From Burkholderia sp. OK233 (lineage in GTDB: Bacteria; Pseudomonadota; Gammaproteobacteria; Burkholderiales; Burkholderiaceae): a stretch of DNA of 64,000 nt. Numbering within the stretch: the stretch's first letter is position 1; the number at the start of each line of letters is the position of its first letter. The stretch spans positions 3,534,001 to 3,598,000 of the forward strand of contig NZ_OCSR01000002.1 in the NCBI RefSeq assembly GCF_900230185.1, given 5' to 3'. The position numbers were made by a program, and so were the translations under genes. This document shows, one piece after another, positions 34,503 through 44,708 of this stretch. The notes below the pieces were generated by a model that was given only the letters and a program-made list of their open reading frames with translations, was not told where the DNA came from and did not search any database.

Positions 34503-34693
34503 AAGCGTGAGTCGACGGTTGGCGTTCGAGAATGGCCGGATCAGGAAATCGGAATAGCGTACGTATTAGACAATGCAAGGGTTATGCGTGTCTGCGTGTA
34601 CGATCTGCCTCGGCAGTTCAACAGGTGCTCAACCACGATATTGTCGATGTGACCGGTGTTCAGAACACTAGCCAGGAAAACAGGAGCGCTTCG

Positions 34694-36523
34694 ATGGCGA
34701 TTGCGTTGCTTCCTCTCAAAGAAGGCGAGACATTGGACAGTAACATTGGACGCTATGCCGAAATGATGGGACTCAAATCCACTTTGAGCCTCAGGAAACT
34801 GCTTTTTGGCTGCGATTCATACCCGGGTCAACGGCTTCCAGGTTCCATTAATTATCTGGCAGAACAAACGCGTGACTACTGGAACATGAAACCCGAGGAT
34901 ATCATCTATGGTCATACGGAGTATCGATATCTGACAATGATGGCTCCGCAGAGCATGAGAGAAAAAATACTGAAAATGACGTTGGGATCTGCGGAAATTA
35001 ATAGTCGGCCGGTATGGATTGCCAGGCTAAGAGGCGAGCGAGCTTCGAAATTGCGATATTGTGAAGAATGCCTGAAAGAGTGTATCGAGAGTCATCAGAC
35101 GCCGTATTGGAAGGTTGATCATCAGTTGGCTGGTGTGTACTGCTGCGATAAACATGCCCGTGTGCTGAAATCGGTGAAGGGCAAAACTTCCGTTCGCTAT
35201 GCTGATCAGACAGTTATGCGCCTGATTGATCACTCTGACGAGGAGGTTTTGCACAGCGTGTCCCCTTTGGAAAAACGGGCGATTGAGAGTGTCTCAAGGA
35301 AGAGTGTGCGGCAGAGAGCTGATGGAAACTTCGGCAAATCAGCAAAACAATATGGAAACATGCTGAGAGATTTAGGTTTTTTGTTCGAAAATTCGCGGTT
35401 GAAATATGCGAAGATCTATTCTGCTTGGGTTGATTATTTTGGACGCGAGTACTGTTACCTCACAAATACAAACGCAAGCAAGGTGTCGGCATGGATCGAT
35501 CATTTGTTGCGAGGGACGTGGGGTTGCGATTTTGTTCATCCATTCATAATTATCGCGGGGGAATCGCTTCTTGAACACCTCGCTGCCTTGCCGGGGTCAT
35601 ATGTGCCCCAGAACTTTAAAGATCGTCGCCTGGCAAGTGAGAAAGAAATTTCCATGTCTGTCAAGGCGGCGTACTCATGCAATGGGGCGCTACATCGAAA
35701 TTCTGACACTTTTGAATTTTTGTCAACGAGGACAGGGAGATGGAAACTCGTTTGTACGTGCGGATTGTCATATCGCTTGCTGAAGCCAGCTCAGGGCAAT
35801 GCGGAGATACTGACGCCATTCTCCTATGGCGACCGCTACAAAAAGCGACTTGCTGCGTTGATCGGTAAAGGCATGAACATCTCCGCGGCAGCACGTGAGC
35901 TACAAACAAATCCTAAACATGCGTACGTTTGGGCTGCCAGGGAAGGGATTATCAATATCAAAAAACTGCCCGTTCGCGAAGTCAATAGACTGCGTGCGAG
36001 ATGGCGGCTAGTGGTTCGAAATACTGTGTCGAAAAAACGTATCACGTCTGCGATGGAAGCAGATCCGACCACATATACGAAACTATCAAAATTTGATCCG
36101 AATTGGTTGCGTACGTTTAATCGAGCTCACCGGTCGCCGGCGCGAGAAAAAACCTTGTTTGGCCCGAACGAACCGACCGCCGACGACATTCGAGAAGCTC
36201 ATCGCGAACTAATATCGGCCGAACCTCCGATTCGGGCAACTCGCTTAGCCATCGTCGAAAGAACAGGGTTCCCACGCGCATCTGACCATAGGAGGCCCTA
36301 TTGGCGCTTTTTGGCGGAATTTGTAGAGGGCCGACCGGCGTATCTTGAGCGGGTCATTTGTTGGCTTGCCACTTTGGCATCGGAACAGCGGTTGGGCGAC
36401 TGTGACGAAGCGCTTCGGTCGGCTGGATTGACGCGATCCAGCTTTTCCCTAGAGCAGCGGAGCCAAATTCGCGAAATTGTAGCGATGAATCCTGCTAACG
36501 TGCGATGCTCGCAGAGGCGTTAG
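34694..36523 (+). CDS. tniQ: TniQ/TnsD-like target-selection protein 2
   Basis: A 609-residue protein from the ATG at 34694, preceded by CAGGAG. The N-terminal ~150 residues are nearly parallel to TniQ 1 (GETLDSNIGRYAEMMGLKS, LLFGCDSYPG) with the zinc pairs YCEECLKEC and YCCDKHARVL. It has an extra C-terminal domain (ADDIREAHRELISAEPPIRA) of the kind that reads specific target sites in TnsD. Base composition is more AT-rich than TniQ 1. Two TniQ proteins suggest two target pathways, as with TnsD/TnsE or the dual-TniQ transposons. Confidence 0.8.
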   Translation: MAIALLPLKEGETLDSNIGRYAEMMGLKSTLSLRKLLFGCDSYPGQRLPGSINYLAEQTRDYWNMKPEDIIYGHTEYRYLTMMAPQSMREKILKMTLGSAEINSRPVWIARLRGERASKLRYCEECLKECIESHQTPYWKVDHQLAGVYCCDKHARVLKSVKGKTSVRYADQTVMRLIDHSDEEVLHSVSPLEKRAIESVSRKSVRQRADGNFGKSAKQYGNMLRDLGFLFENSRLKYAKIYSAWVDYFGREYCYLTNTNASKVSAWIDHLLRGTWGCDFVHPFIIIAGESLLEHLAALPGSYVPQNFKDRRLASEKEISMSVKAAYSCNGALHRNSDTFEFLSTRTGRWKLVCTCGLSYRLLKPAQGNAEILTPFSYGDRYKKRLAALIGKGMNISAAARELQTNPKHAYVWAAREGIINIKKLPVREVNRLRARWRLVVRNTVSKKRITSAMEADPTTYTKLSKFDPNWLRTFNRAHRSPAREKTLFGPNEPTADDIREAHRELISAEPPIRATRLAIVERTGFPRASDHRRPYWRFLAEFVEGRPAYLERVICWLATLASEQRLGDCDEALRSAGLTRSSFSLEQRSQIREIVAMNPANVRCSQRR

Positions 36524-36533
36524 CTCCGGGGAG

Positions 36534-36556
36534 GGACCGACGCTCACAATCGGTCC
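36534..36556. terminator. candidate terminator between convergent genes
   Basis: GGACCGA (36534-36540) and TCGGTCC (36550-36556) form a perfect 7-base stem with a 9-base loop, just after the tniQ 2 stop and before the end of the convergent AIPR gene. There is no clear T tract on either side, so it is a weak or bidirectional terminator at best. Confidence 0.4.
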
Positions 36557-36597
36557 GGTTGTTAGCTTGAGAATGAGGTGTCCAAGGTGCGCCGGTC

Positions 36598-38238
36598 TCA
36601 AGCCTCAGCTGCAATCAGTTCTTTTGTGCGCGCATCTTTGAAGAAACGGTTGAATGAAAACGCGTCGTCCTTTTTCATGGACCGGTCGACGATCTTCTTC
36701 ATCAACAGGCACGCCGCAGGGATGTGCTTCGACGCAGCGGGGAAATCATACTGATCGACTCCTTTCCTTGCACAAATAACATGCAACGCATACAAGACAT
36801 GGAATGCACCGTCAATGAGAAAAAGCCGAGTTCCCGCATTGGCTTCTCCTTCGCGAACCGACTTTTGCACCTGCTTTTTAAGCTTGTCAATCTCGACCAT
36901 CAATAGATGCGCGCACAACAGCGCCTGTGTCGAAAGCTCGTCCGTGAATACGGTGTCGTAGAGATCACCAAAAATTCTGCCTCGGTCTTTTTTTGCGACC
37001 TCGGGAAGACCAAGAGTGTATGCGACGTGCGCCTGCGCGCACTCGATTGCGTCAATGCGCTGACTCCTTGGTTCACCCTGAGATTGGTTCAACTTCCGCT
37101 CGTAAAAGTATCCGATTGCAGAAAAACCTACCTCTAGCTTCTTTTGTATTTCATCGTTGGATCGCAGGTCACGCCCCTTGATTGGCGTCTGGCTGTTCGT
37201 GGACTCGGCGATGGCTAGCCCGAATTCGTCAGACTTCGTTTCAATTATTCGAACCAGTACAAGGACATCGTCAAGCGCATCCGGTTTCTCTTTGTAGACC
37301 TCATAGAGAGCGTGCGTTGTCTGCCCTCCGTTGACGATTTGGATATTGTGCAGATCCACTTGGGGAGCGCGACGGCCCTTCAGATAAGAGAAAGAATCGC
37401 AGGTGATCGTTATTCCGTTGTTTAGATACCAAAAAAGCCCACTATTATCTGATAGTGCGGACTCGATAATCTTTTTGTTTATCTTGTTCTTTTTTGAAAG
37501 ATAAACTCGGACGTTATCGTTGAAGATCGGGCCATAAATTTCTTTCGGATTATCGGGGTCATCCACCATCTTTACGATTTCTAACGCCTCGACCGAGCAG
37601 ATTAGTCCCCGTACGTTGCCGTCGGTTCGGTCAAAATAGTCTTTGTCGACAACGGTGATCGTACGATCGATTTTTGGTCTTTTAGCATCCAGAAATTGGC
37701 CAACTATCGATTCTAGTGAGTGATGCTGAACCGAGAATTTTCTATATTTTTTAAACGCTTCGTTGGCCCGTTCCTTTTCCTCGTCTACCATCTCGGCAAG
37801 ATTTCCGCAGAAATGGATCTTAAATTCGATATCCGGTTTTTGCAATGCCTCCCATATCTCCTGGGTCTTGCTCCACAGAATAGGGTTGCATGTTTTCTTT
37901 AATCCGATGTCGCTGTTGAGCATGGCGGAAACATAGGACTCGAGTTTCTCGATTTCCCCGCTCGGAAAGTTTTTTGCTGAATTTGAAAATTTATCTACGT
38001 ATTTGAATTGGAATAAGTGAACGCAGTTTCCCGATCGTTCATCGATAAATATTGCATCGACACCTCGGTCCTTTGACCCATCTGTAATCGCATCAGATGC
38101 TTCTTCGTCAGAGATTCCCAGGATCGAGGCAACCATTAGAGTTGGGAAGGCTTTTTGCGCTGTGTTTATTCCGGATGCGTCGTCGAGATACGATTTGACT
38201 TTATTTTCTAATGTGTTCCAGTCAAGCAGGTTTGACAT
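36598..38238 (-). CDS. AIPR-family abortive phage infection protein
   Basis: A 546-residue protein from the ATG at 38238. NIQIVNGGQTTHALYE is the central AIPR (PF10592) signature, with SGLFWYLNNGITITCD before it. Near residues 55-80, DRGVDAIFID and LFQFKYVD fit a restriction-endonuclease-like core (D61, Q77-x-K79). AIPR proteins are linked to abortive infection and often stand beside restriction genes. The gene is more AT-rich than its neighbours, which suggests separate acquisition. No other part of its system is adjacent. Confidence 0.8.
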   Translation of the reverse strand: MSNLLDWNTLENKVKSYLDDASGINTAQKAFPTLMVASILGISDEEASDAITDGSKDRGVDAIFIDERSGNCVHLFQFKYVDKFSNSAKNFPSGEIEKLESYVSAMLNSDIGLKKTCNPILWSKTQEIWEALQKPDIEFKIHFCGNLAEMVDEEKERANEAFKKYRKFSVQHHSLESIVGQFLDAKRPKIDRTITVVDKDYFDRTDGNVRGLICSVEALEIVKMVDDPDNPKEIYGPIFNDNVRVYLSKKNKINKKIIESALSDNSGLFWYLNNGITITCDSFSYLKGRRAPQVDLHNIQIVNGGQTTHALYEVYKEKPDALDDVLVLVRIIETKSDEFGLAIAESTNSQTPIKGRDLRSNDEIQKKLEVGFSAIGYFYERKLNQSQGEPRSQRIDAIECAQAHVAYTLGLPEVAKKDRGRIFGDLYDTVFTDELSTQALLCAHLLMVEIDKLKKQVQKSVREGEANAGTRLFLIDGAFHVLYALHVICARKGVDQYDFPAASKHIPAACLLMKKIVDRSMKKDDAFSFNRFFKDARTKELIAAEA

Positions 38239-38322
38239 CATTTTCCCTATTTTTTCTTGATTGCAGATTTTTAACTATTTAAAGCTCTGTGATTCTTGGC
38301 GGTGAGCCTACGCGTCTATTTG

Positions 38323-39568
38323 TTATATAGGGCTTGCCTCCACGCGAACGGCCCGTGCGCCCACAGGTAGATAAAGCCATTGCTCTTTGACTGGACGCCG
38401 AGTGGCACGCGTCAACGCCTCGGCATAAGAGGCGAGCTTAGCGATATCGGCATCACGCGAAGTGCCGCCCGGGTTCGATTTGTGGTCGAGCAGTATCCAG
38501 CCGTCTTCGGCATCGATCAGAAAATCGATCCGACCGCGGAGTCGGCTGCTATCGGGGCGATCTGCCTCAATTGGCACTTCAATATGAACGGGGCGGTCTG
38601 GCCAGCGTTTCACAACCCAGGTCAGCAGCGCCTCTACTTGGCTAGCAACGGCCTTTTTGTCGAGCGCATCGGAGACGCCCCAGTTGCCTAGAATCTGGTC
38701 GATTTCGTCGAGGTCCGCCTTGCCAGACCTTCCTGCACGGGCGATGCACAAATGCATTGCGGTCCCAATCGTCGTCATGTCGGCTTTGGCCGATATGGCC
38801 AGTCGAGTGCCGACGGGCTCAACCTCTGCTACCGCATACGCGCCACGCTGAACCTCTGTCTTGGAAATGGCGTGCTCGCGGATACCGCATAAGGTATGGA
38901 TGACCTGAAGATCCCACCAGCCGACGAGGCGCTGCGCCAAGGGCACGCGATACTCTTCCGTAAAAAGCGTAAGCTTGCGTGCAATGTCGGCCTCGAGATC
39001 GACAATACAGGATTCTTCAGTCACGATGCTCGAGCGCTTAAGGACCTCGGCTTGAGTCGGCTCGGGCAACGGCAAGGAAGCCGTGCATGCCTTGATGCGA
39101 TCCGCATGAGGAGGCTTCGGATTGCCGGACGCGACAGCAGCACTGTGTTCGCCCATGACCCGTTGTGCTTCGGCAGCAAAGAGCCACGCGTAGCTCGGTT
39201 CGGTCTGCCTCAGGGTCCAACAGTGCCTGGAGTACAGGCTCTTCACCAAGAGGTGCAACTGTCACCAACTGGAATTTCGTTTCACTGAGCACTACCCGCG
39301 GCAGAACATCAATCCACGCTTTGAGCGTACGCCACAATGGGCGTACCGCAAGCGTCACAGCGGCCGGATCGGCCGACATCGAGTGCTTGATTTGGGTTAG
39401 CAGTGTCTGCCCGCTCGATCGGATTTCCACATCGTCCAAAGTCTCCACGCACACTGTCGTATCATCGTGCGGATGATCTAGGAGCGTGCGCAGTGCATAG
39501 AATGCCTGATAGTAGAATCCGAGAGCGGCATCACCCGCTGAGTGGTTCGTTGCCTTCGTTGCGCTCAA
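38323..39568 (-). pseudogene. frameshifted chimera: dsDNA-nuclease-like N-part joined to UvrD/AddA-type nuclease C-part
   Basis: The 5' part (from 39568: GDAALGFYYQAFYALRTLLD, TVCVETLDDVEI, LLTQIKHS) matches the dsDNA-nuclease/DUF4297-like proteins of three-component defence systems. At CTTT near 39184-39187 the frame shifts; dropping one T restores VALAAEAQRVMGEHSAAV and then RLVGWWDLQVIHTL of the same family. After about 38860 the sequence becomes the C-terminal nuclease of UvrD/AddA-type helicases (IGTAMHLCIARA, GRIDFLIDAEDGWILLDHKS). So two genes were fused by a deletion, and the first part carries an indel. Not expected to be functional as it stands. Confidence 0.55.
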
Positions 39569-39608
39569 GTCTCACATCCCCCTGAATGGCGATACCGCCG
39601 CTGTGCTT

Positions 39609-41603
39609 TCACAGAATCATGTCGTGCAAGTCGTCAAGCGGCAGTACAAGCGGCTCTCCTCTGCCAACGGCCTCTTGGTCAGCCTGCGTTTTCGCCAATG
39701 GATCGGCGGCAATATAAGCACCGAAGTCGTAGTCAGTGGCTTCGGCCAAGTCGGATATCGCTAGCTGAAACGTACGGTAGTTTCCGAGGGTAAACCCCTC
39801 CAGCGTCTCAGTCCGCGAGCGCTTTTCGAGCAGCTTACGAATCAGTTGTCCTTGACTCAGCAAATATGCCGTGGCGTGTAGCGCCTGGCCGTTCGCGTCG
39901 AGCGTAGCCACGACTTTCCAGAACTCTTGTGGAACAATTGCGCCGTCGATCTCTACCTCGTCCTCGTCGCTATCCGCGTCGCGCAGGATGGGACCAGTGA
40001 AGACGCAAGCCTTGAATCCGTAAGTCCGGGCATTGTCGAGAATGTAGTTCTCCAGCCCCTGCCAGAGCGACTTGCCCTGGTTCAGGCGGGCGTGCTGTGG
40101 CGCGGCGTTGACATAGTGAAACGTGTCGTTGTTTGCCTGGAGCGCATCGGTGCCCCAGTTTGGATCTTCGCGTCGAACCATGTGGCCGCGGTCGATTTCC
40201 GCGTCGCCGAAGTTCTCCGCGCCCAGCTGGACAGAGCGCGGAATGCGTTCGTCGGCAAACCATCTGTCACTCGCACGTTTGATCCGCACCGTTGCTGCGC
40301 CGTTGATGTTGACCGCAGTGATCAAGGGAAGCTTGAGAGCGTCAGAGTATTTAACGCCGAAATGCGTGTATCGCAGCTCATTGGCTTCAGGTGGATGGTC
40401 AGTCGGTTCGGCAAGCCCGTTTGACAAGTGTGCAGGAAGGCCTGGCCACGGCGTTGGCGCAGCCTTGGCATCGTCGCGCGTCTTAAGGAAGTTGGTATCG
40501 AAACCTGCTCGGCCCTTGAAATAGTCCACCGAATGGGTTCCATCCTTTGCCTCTTCGTTGTCCACATGCAGTGCAACCGAGACGGGACGCTGACCGTTCA
40601 GCAGTGCGCGAATAGTCTTGGCGCTAACTGCTGCATTTGCGTTGCCGTAGCTCCCCGCGAAGTGCAAGCCGACGACCCTCCCGTCCTCGAGGCGGATCAC
40701 TGGTGAGCCAGAGTTGCCGCCCAGACTGGTGCAATCGTAAGTCAGGATTCCGTTTCCGGACGACTGAAGAATTTTTCCTGGCGCGAAGCGCTTGACCTCG
40801 TAAAGGTCGTGGAAGTATCTGGCCTGAGCGTCGGCGTCGTTTCGGGAGTCATAGGCTGGATAGCCGATCAAGGCAACGAGGTCGCCTTGCTTCAAATCGA
40901 CTCCATCTTCGACTAGACGAAGGCGGTCCGGAAGATCAAAGGCCGCCGCCTCGATGCGTAGCAAGGCCACGTCGGCCGACGTCTCGTCGGCGAGATATTC
41001 GATTTTCGTCAGTTCCGCCGTACGGCTGTCATCGTCTTTCTTGCTTAAGAATTCTTCGCCGAAGTCGATTGCGGCTCTGTAGCGAGCGCCCGACGGAGCT
41101 CGCATGAAGACTGCCGAGCCGTTTGCCTTGCGGCGTGCTACGACCTTGGCGACATGCCGATTTGTGACAACCAATGCATTCCCGTTTTCGCGCGAAGCCA
41201 CCCATCCAGTGCCTCCCCATGACATATCATGGTTGCGGAACTCGATACGCCCGACTGACGGGATCCATTGCTGTGCAGCATGGATCAAGCCGTCGGTTCC
41301 TGCAGGGAACTCGATCAGCTTTTCCAACCGCACTGTGTTGTTGCTGATAAGCAGCGGCGGTCGTCCGACGAGCGCAATGATGGCCTCGAGATTCCTAAGT
41401 TCGCTTATTTCGTTGCCAGCAATCGATTCAAGTGATTGTCCGTTTTCGAGTGCACTCCGGCTGGCGAGGGATAGTGTATCTAACAGTGAACCTGGCAGCC
41501 GCTTCTGCGTTATAGCATCACGCACGGCGCCTTCCATCTCGGGAGTGAGCCTTGTTTTCAGAGATCTGAGTCTTTCTTCATTCGCCACAGCAAATTCCTT
41601 CAT
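39609..41603 (-). CDS. trypsin-like protease / NUC1 endonuclease fusion
   Basis: A 664-residue protein with three parts. Residues ~1-90 are a helical domain of the effector-associated-domain type. Residues ~120-330 are a trypsin-like protease with H150 (VTNRHVAK), D211 (DVALLRI) and S298 (GGNSGSP). Residues ~400-620 are a DNA/RNA non-specific (NUC1) endonuclease with DRGHMVRRED (471-480; H474 base) and the Asn-containing NQGKSLWQGLENY. The likely mechanism is self-cleavage that frees the nuclease after activation by the upstream ATPase. Three bases separate it from the STAND gene. Confidence 0.75.
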   Translation of the reverse strand: MKEFAVANEERLRSLKTRLTPEMEGAVRDAITQKRLPGSLLDTLSLASRSALENGQSLESIAGNEISELRNLEAIIALVGRPPLLISNNTVRLEKLIEFPAGTDGLIHAAQQWIPSVGRIEFRNHDMSWGGTGWVASRENGNALVVTNRHVAKVVARRKANGSAVFMRAPSGARYRAAIDFGEEFLSKKDDDSRTAELTKIEYLADETSADVALLRIEAAAFDLPDRLRLVEDGVDLKQGDLVALIGYPAYDSRNDADAQARYFHDLYEVKRFAPGKILQSSGNGILTYDCTSLGGNSGSPVIRLEDGRVVGLHFAGSYGNANAAVSAKTIRALLNGQRPVSVALHVDNEEAKDGTHSVDYFKGRAGFDTNFLKTRDDAKAAPTPWPGLPAHLSNGLAEPTDHPPEANELRYTHFGVKYSDALKLPLITAVNINGAATVRIKRASDRWFADERIPRSVQLGAENFGDAEIDRGHMVRREDPNWGTDALQANNDTFHYVNAAPQHARLNQGKSLWQGLENYILDNARTYGFKACVFTGPILRDADSDEDEVEIDGAIVPQEFWKVVATLDANGQALHATAYLLSQGQLIRKLLEKRSRTETLEGFTLGNYRTFQLAISDLAEATDYDFGAYIAADPLAKTQADQEAVGRGEPLVLPLDDLHDMIL

Positions 41604-41606
41604 AGG

Positions 41607-44600
41607 TCACGATGCAAACATCAGTACCGACAGCGCCGGCGCAAAAGCAGACGGGCAGCCTCGCGCCAGTAGCGTGCGAGCGAAGGCCTCGGGCGTGTGG
41701 AGGGTGTATGGTCGCAAGTTCCGATAGACAAGCGACCCTGTTAGCCATCGGCGTACGAGTCGCGGCTCCAATTGTCTGGTGACGAGCGCTTGTTCCCAGA
41801 CTCCGAGCTGGTTTCTTGCACGAAAGAGAGAAGGTCCCGAACGCATAAGATCAGCCACGCGTGCTTCGAGCGTATCGTCAAGTACGGGCCTGCTGCGCCA
41901 CTCATCACGTCGAATACCGATTGACCAGTCGCCAGCCATGGTGCGCCGCCAGCGGTCGGCCGAGCGGCCAATGAGCCGAAGGTCAGCATTGCTGTGGTCG
42001 AACGCAACCGCCTGCGCCCATTCGGCAAACAGTCCAGCGTCGGAAATCCAGCCAATCGGGTCGCTCGTATCCGGGGTTGGAAGCGGGGGCACATCGGACC
42101 CAAGCAGAGCGCCGGCTGCCGCGATAACGCCGGCGAACGACATCGCTGTATCGCGCAATCGGGCATGCTCTTGCCTGACTGAGAGGTTATTGGCAAACAC
42201 CGAGTATGGTGTCAATGTCGCCAGAACTTGCCCCGGGGGAATGGACTGTTGCGGAAGGTGCTGCGGCATCACGCGAGCGAGCCGTTCATGTCCCAAGGAG
42301 TCGGCCACATTCATCTCGTTGCCGTAGCCTCCCACCCAGCGTTCGTTAGCGGCGGAAGCCAAGTCGCACTCGCGCTCGCGCGAACTTGAATTCGAGAAGC
42401 GGAACGGCTCGGGCAGGTTCGCCAGCAGTAGCGCGAGCGCACCTCGGCGCGCGACATCGTCAGGTGCTGAATTGTTAACGGAATCAAGCTGGTTTAGTAG
42501 TGGCCGCAACCGCCGCCACTGGCGGCGCAGCTTCTCGGGGTGGAATTCCGCGCGCATTTCCAGACGCGAGAGGGCGATAGCCTCGGGCAACCCTTCAAGG
42601 TCATCGTCGAAATCGTCCATGCGGCCACGGTCACGGTCGCGTAGAGAGACACGCGCCTGGTGCCACTGACCCGAGCGCCACAGAAACATACGCGTGGCGT
42701 CGGCGACTTCTGAGCGAGCGTCAACTCCTCCTGAATCCGTGATCTTGCGGACTATGTATGAGCCTTCTTTCCAGTCCTGACGTTGAACTATCGACAAGAT
42801 TTCACGAACGACGCCGGCATCATTGCCTCGAATCCCTCCCGTGGACGCGCCTCGGAATTGGCCGGTCCGCTCGCCACGTGTGGATAGCACCATGTCAGAT
42901 GCTGCGGCGGGAAGCTCCGCGAGCATTTCGGCATCAAACTGAGAGGCGATGCTAACAGGAACACTCTGCATGGAATGCCCGCGCCTGCTCAATTGCAATC
43001 GATGATAGGCGGCCTCGACGTCTGCCCATGGCTCTCGCAGGTCAGCGAACCAGTGCGCTGCGGCCATATCGATCTCCGCCGCCTGATTCGGCTCTGAACT
43101 GTAGAGCATCGGCAGCAGCAACCTACGCATATCGCTGCGGTGCTTCAGAAATCCGGGGGTACCTGGGTCGGGTTCAACGAGCCAGTGATGGGTCCCCAGT
43201 TCACGCAACAGTTCGTCCGCACGCTTCGTCGTGATTGGTGCAAGTCCGAGCGTTGGAACAAGCACCTCACGGATAAGACGCGCATTGATTCGCCGCACGA
43301 TTAGCCCCGGGTGGGCCAATTTGCGCAGGTCTCTGTCTTCAATGCGTGAGAGGAGGAATCGATATAGGAACGCAGCACTGACCTTGCCTTCCTGGTTGCT
43401 TATCGGGAGGTGCTCAACGTGGGAGCGCAAGGCAATCTCCGCTGCGAGCCGGAGTTTGAGTGGATTGCCTTGTGCGATTTCAAGCAACCTGGCCTGGTCG
43501 CTGGGCGCCACGCCTAACTTCGTCAACAGTTCCCGGGAAGCGCTTTCCTCCAGACCGTGCAACTCAATACGTTTGACTTCCTCTTTCTGGCGGCTCGCTC
43601 TAACGCGGCTTCCCGCCCAACTATCCGACTGGCTCAAGCTGTCGAGCGCGTCGCCCCGTCCAGCCGCAAGCACATGCATTGGTTGCACACCTCTGTCCAT
43701 CAGGCGAGCGAGCCAGTCAAACAAGGTTGCGGGATGCGTTTCTCCTCGCCCGCGCAGTACCTCGAGTGTGTCAAGCAACACAAGCACTGGGCGGCCAGCC
43801 GCAGCAACGGCCTTGCCAAGCGTCGCCACAAGGCGTTCGGGCAATCCCTGTCGGAGACTGAGCTGCTGCCGTACGCTTGTCTCGGTGACTCGACCTGCGT
43901 CAAGGCGCGCCTCAAGAAGTTCGTCACCCTGTGCGCCCAGTTGCTCCTCCAACTGGCGCGCCACCTCCATCGTGAGGCCAAACTGGTCCTGCACATCGAG
44001 TCCTGCTTGATCGAAGTCGAGGCGCAGGATCAGCGGACGGGTTTGGGTGTAATACCGGCGCACGGTTTCGGCGAGCAGGGCGGATTTGCCAATGCCGGGC
44101 GTCCCGGTCACGAACAGGCATGTCATGCGAGCCGCAAGAGGCTGATGAGACAGCCATTGCGCGATGATTGCCGACTCATTTTTTCGCCCGAAGAATCCAC
44201 GCTCGGCTATGCGCTGGCGGTTCGCTGCACGATTCACCTCGGCGAGCGCCGCACGCACCGCCCGAAGCAGGTCCTTGGCTGGCGCCACCTCACCTGCGCG
44301 GTCAAGTGCGACGATGATCCGGGCGAGCTTTGCGCCGTCGGTGCCCTCATTGAGGGCCGCACGAATGTCTGTGCGGGCGAGGGGCGATTCATCTAACAGC
44401 ACAGCAAGCAGGTCAACTGTTTCCGGATCAGGGTTCAGCCCGCGACGCTCGGCTACGGCTTCTGCAAGTTGAGCTCGCTCGAGCAACGTGAGGAGCAAGG
44501 CACGCCGCGTTGGGGTTCGCATCAACCACCGTTCGCTGTCACCGACCGGGTTCGTGTCGCAAACTTCAGCAAGACGCGTTGCCGCCATGACCAGCATGTC

Positions 44601-44708
44601 TGGCTTATTTGCCAACAGTAGCCGTTGCAGGGCATCCTTTGGTTCGAATGGGCCGGAAAGCGCGGCGAACAGTTGGGCTTTGTCTAGAGGAGCTTGAGTG
44701 GGAGTCAT
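41607..44708 (-). CDS. STAND-type AAA ATPase
   Basis: A 1033-residue protein with Walker A GTPGIGKSA (202-210) and Walker B VLVLLDTLEV, in the order of STAND (NACHT/NB-ARC-like) ATPases. The helical N-terminal ~150 residues (FEPKDALQRLLLANKPDMLV) are probably the effector-associated adaptor. The C-terminal ~500 residues are helical and may sense a phage component. The start codon overlaps the stop of the upstream protease gene (ATGA), and the downstream protease-nuclease gene follows after 3 bases, so all three are made together. Confidence 0.75.
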   Translation of the reverse strand: MTPTQAPLDKAQLFAALSGPFEPKDALQRLLLANKPDMLVMAATRLAEVCDTNPVGDSERWLMRTPTRRALLLTLLERAQLAEAVAERRGLNPDPETVDLLAVLLDESPLARTDIRAALNEGTDGAKLARIIVALDRAGEVAPAKDLLRAVRAALAEVNRAANRQRIAERGFFGRKNESAIIAQWLSHQPLAARMTCLFVTGTPGIGKSALLAETVRRYYTQTRPLILRLDFDQAGLDVQDQFGLTMEVARQLEEQLGAQGDELLEARLDAGRVTETSVRQQLSLRQGLPERLVATLGKAVAAAGRPVLVLLDTLEVLRGRGETHPATLFDWLARLMDRGVQPMHVLAAGRGDALDSLSQSDSWAGSRVRASRQKEEVKRIELHGLEESASRELLTKLGVAPSDQARLLEIAQGNPLKLRLAAEIALRSHVEHLPISNQEGKVSAAFLYRFLLSRIEDRDLRKLAHPGLIVRRINARLIREVLVPTLGLAPITTKRADELLRELGTHHWLVEPDPGTPGFLKHRSDMRRLLLPMLYSSEPNQAAEIDMAAAHWFADLREPWADVEAAYHRLQLSRRGHSMQSVPVSIASQFDAEMLAELPAAASDMVLSTRGERTGQFRGASTGGIRGNDAGVVREILSIVQRQDWKEGSYIVRKITDSGGVDARSEVADATRMFLWRSGQWHQARVSLRDRDRGRMDDFDDDLEGLPEAIALSRLEMRAEFHPEKLRRQWRRLRPLLNQLDSVNNSAPDDVARRGALALLLANLPEPFRFSNSSSRERECDLASAANERWVGGYGNEMNVADSLGHERLARVMPQHLPQQSIPPGQVLATLTPYSVFANNLSVRQEHARLRDTAMSFAGVIAAAGALLGSDVPPLPTPDTSDPIGWISDAGLFAEWAQAVAFDHSNADLRLIGRSADRWRRTMAGDWSIGIRRDEWRSRPVLDDTLEARVADLMRSGPSLFRARNQLGVWEQALVTRQLEPRLVRRWLTGSLVYRNLRPYTLHTPEAFARTLLARGCPSAFAPALSVLMFAS

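Noticed and set aside
43231..44396. Long plus-strand frames opposite the STAND ATPase gene
   Set aside because: They are high-GC shadows of the ATPase, with Ser/Arg-rich composition and no motifs.
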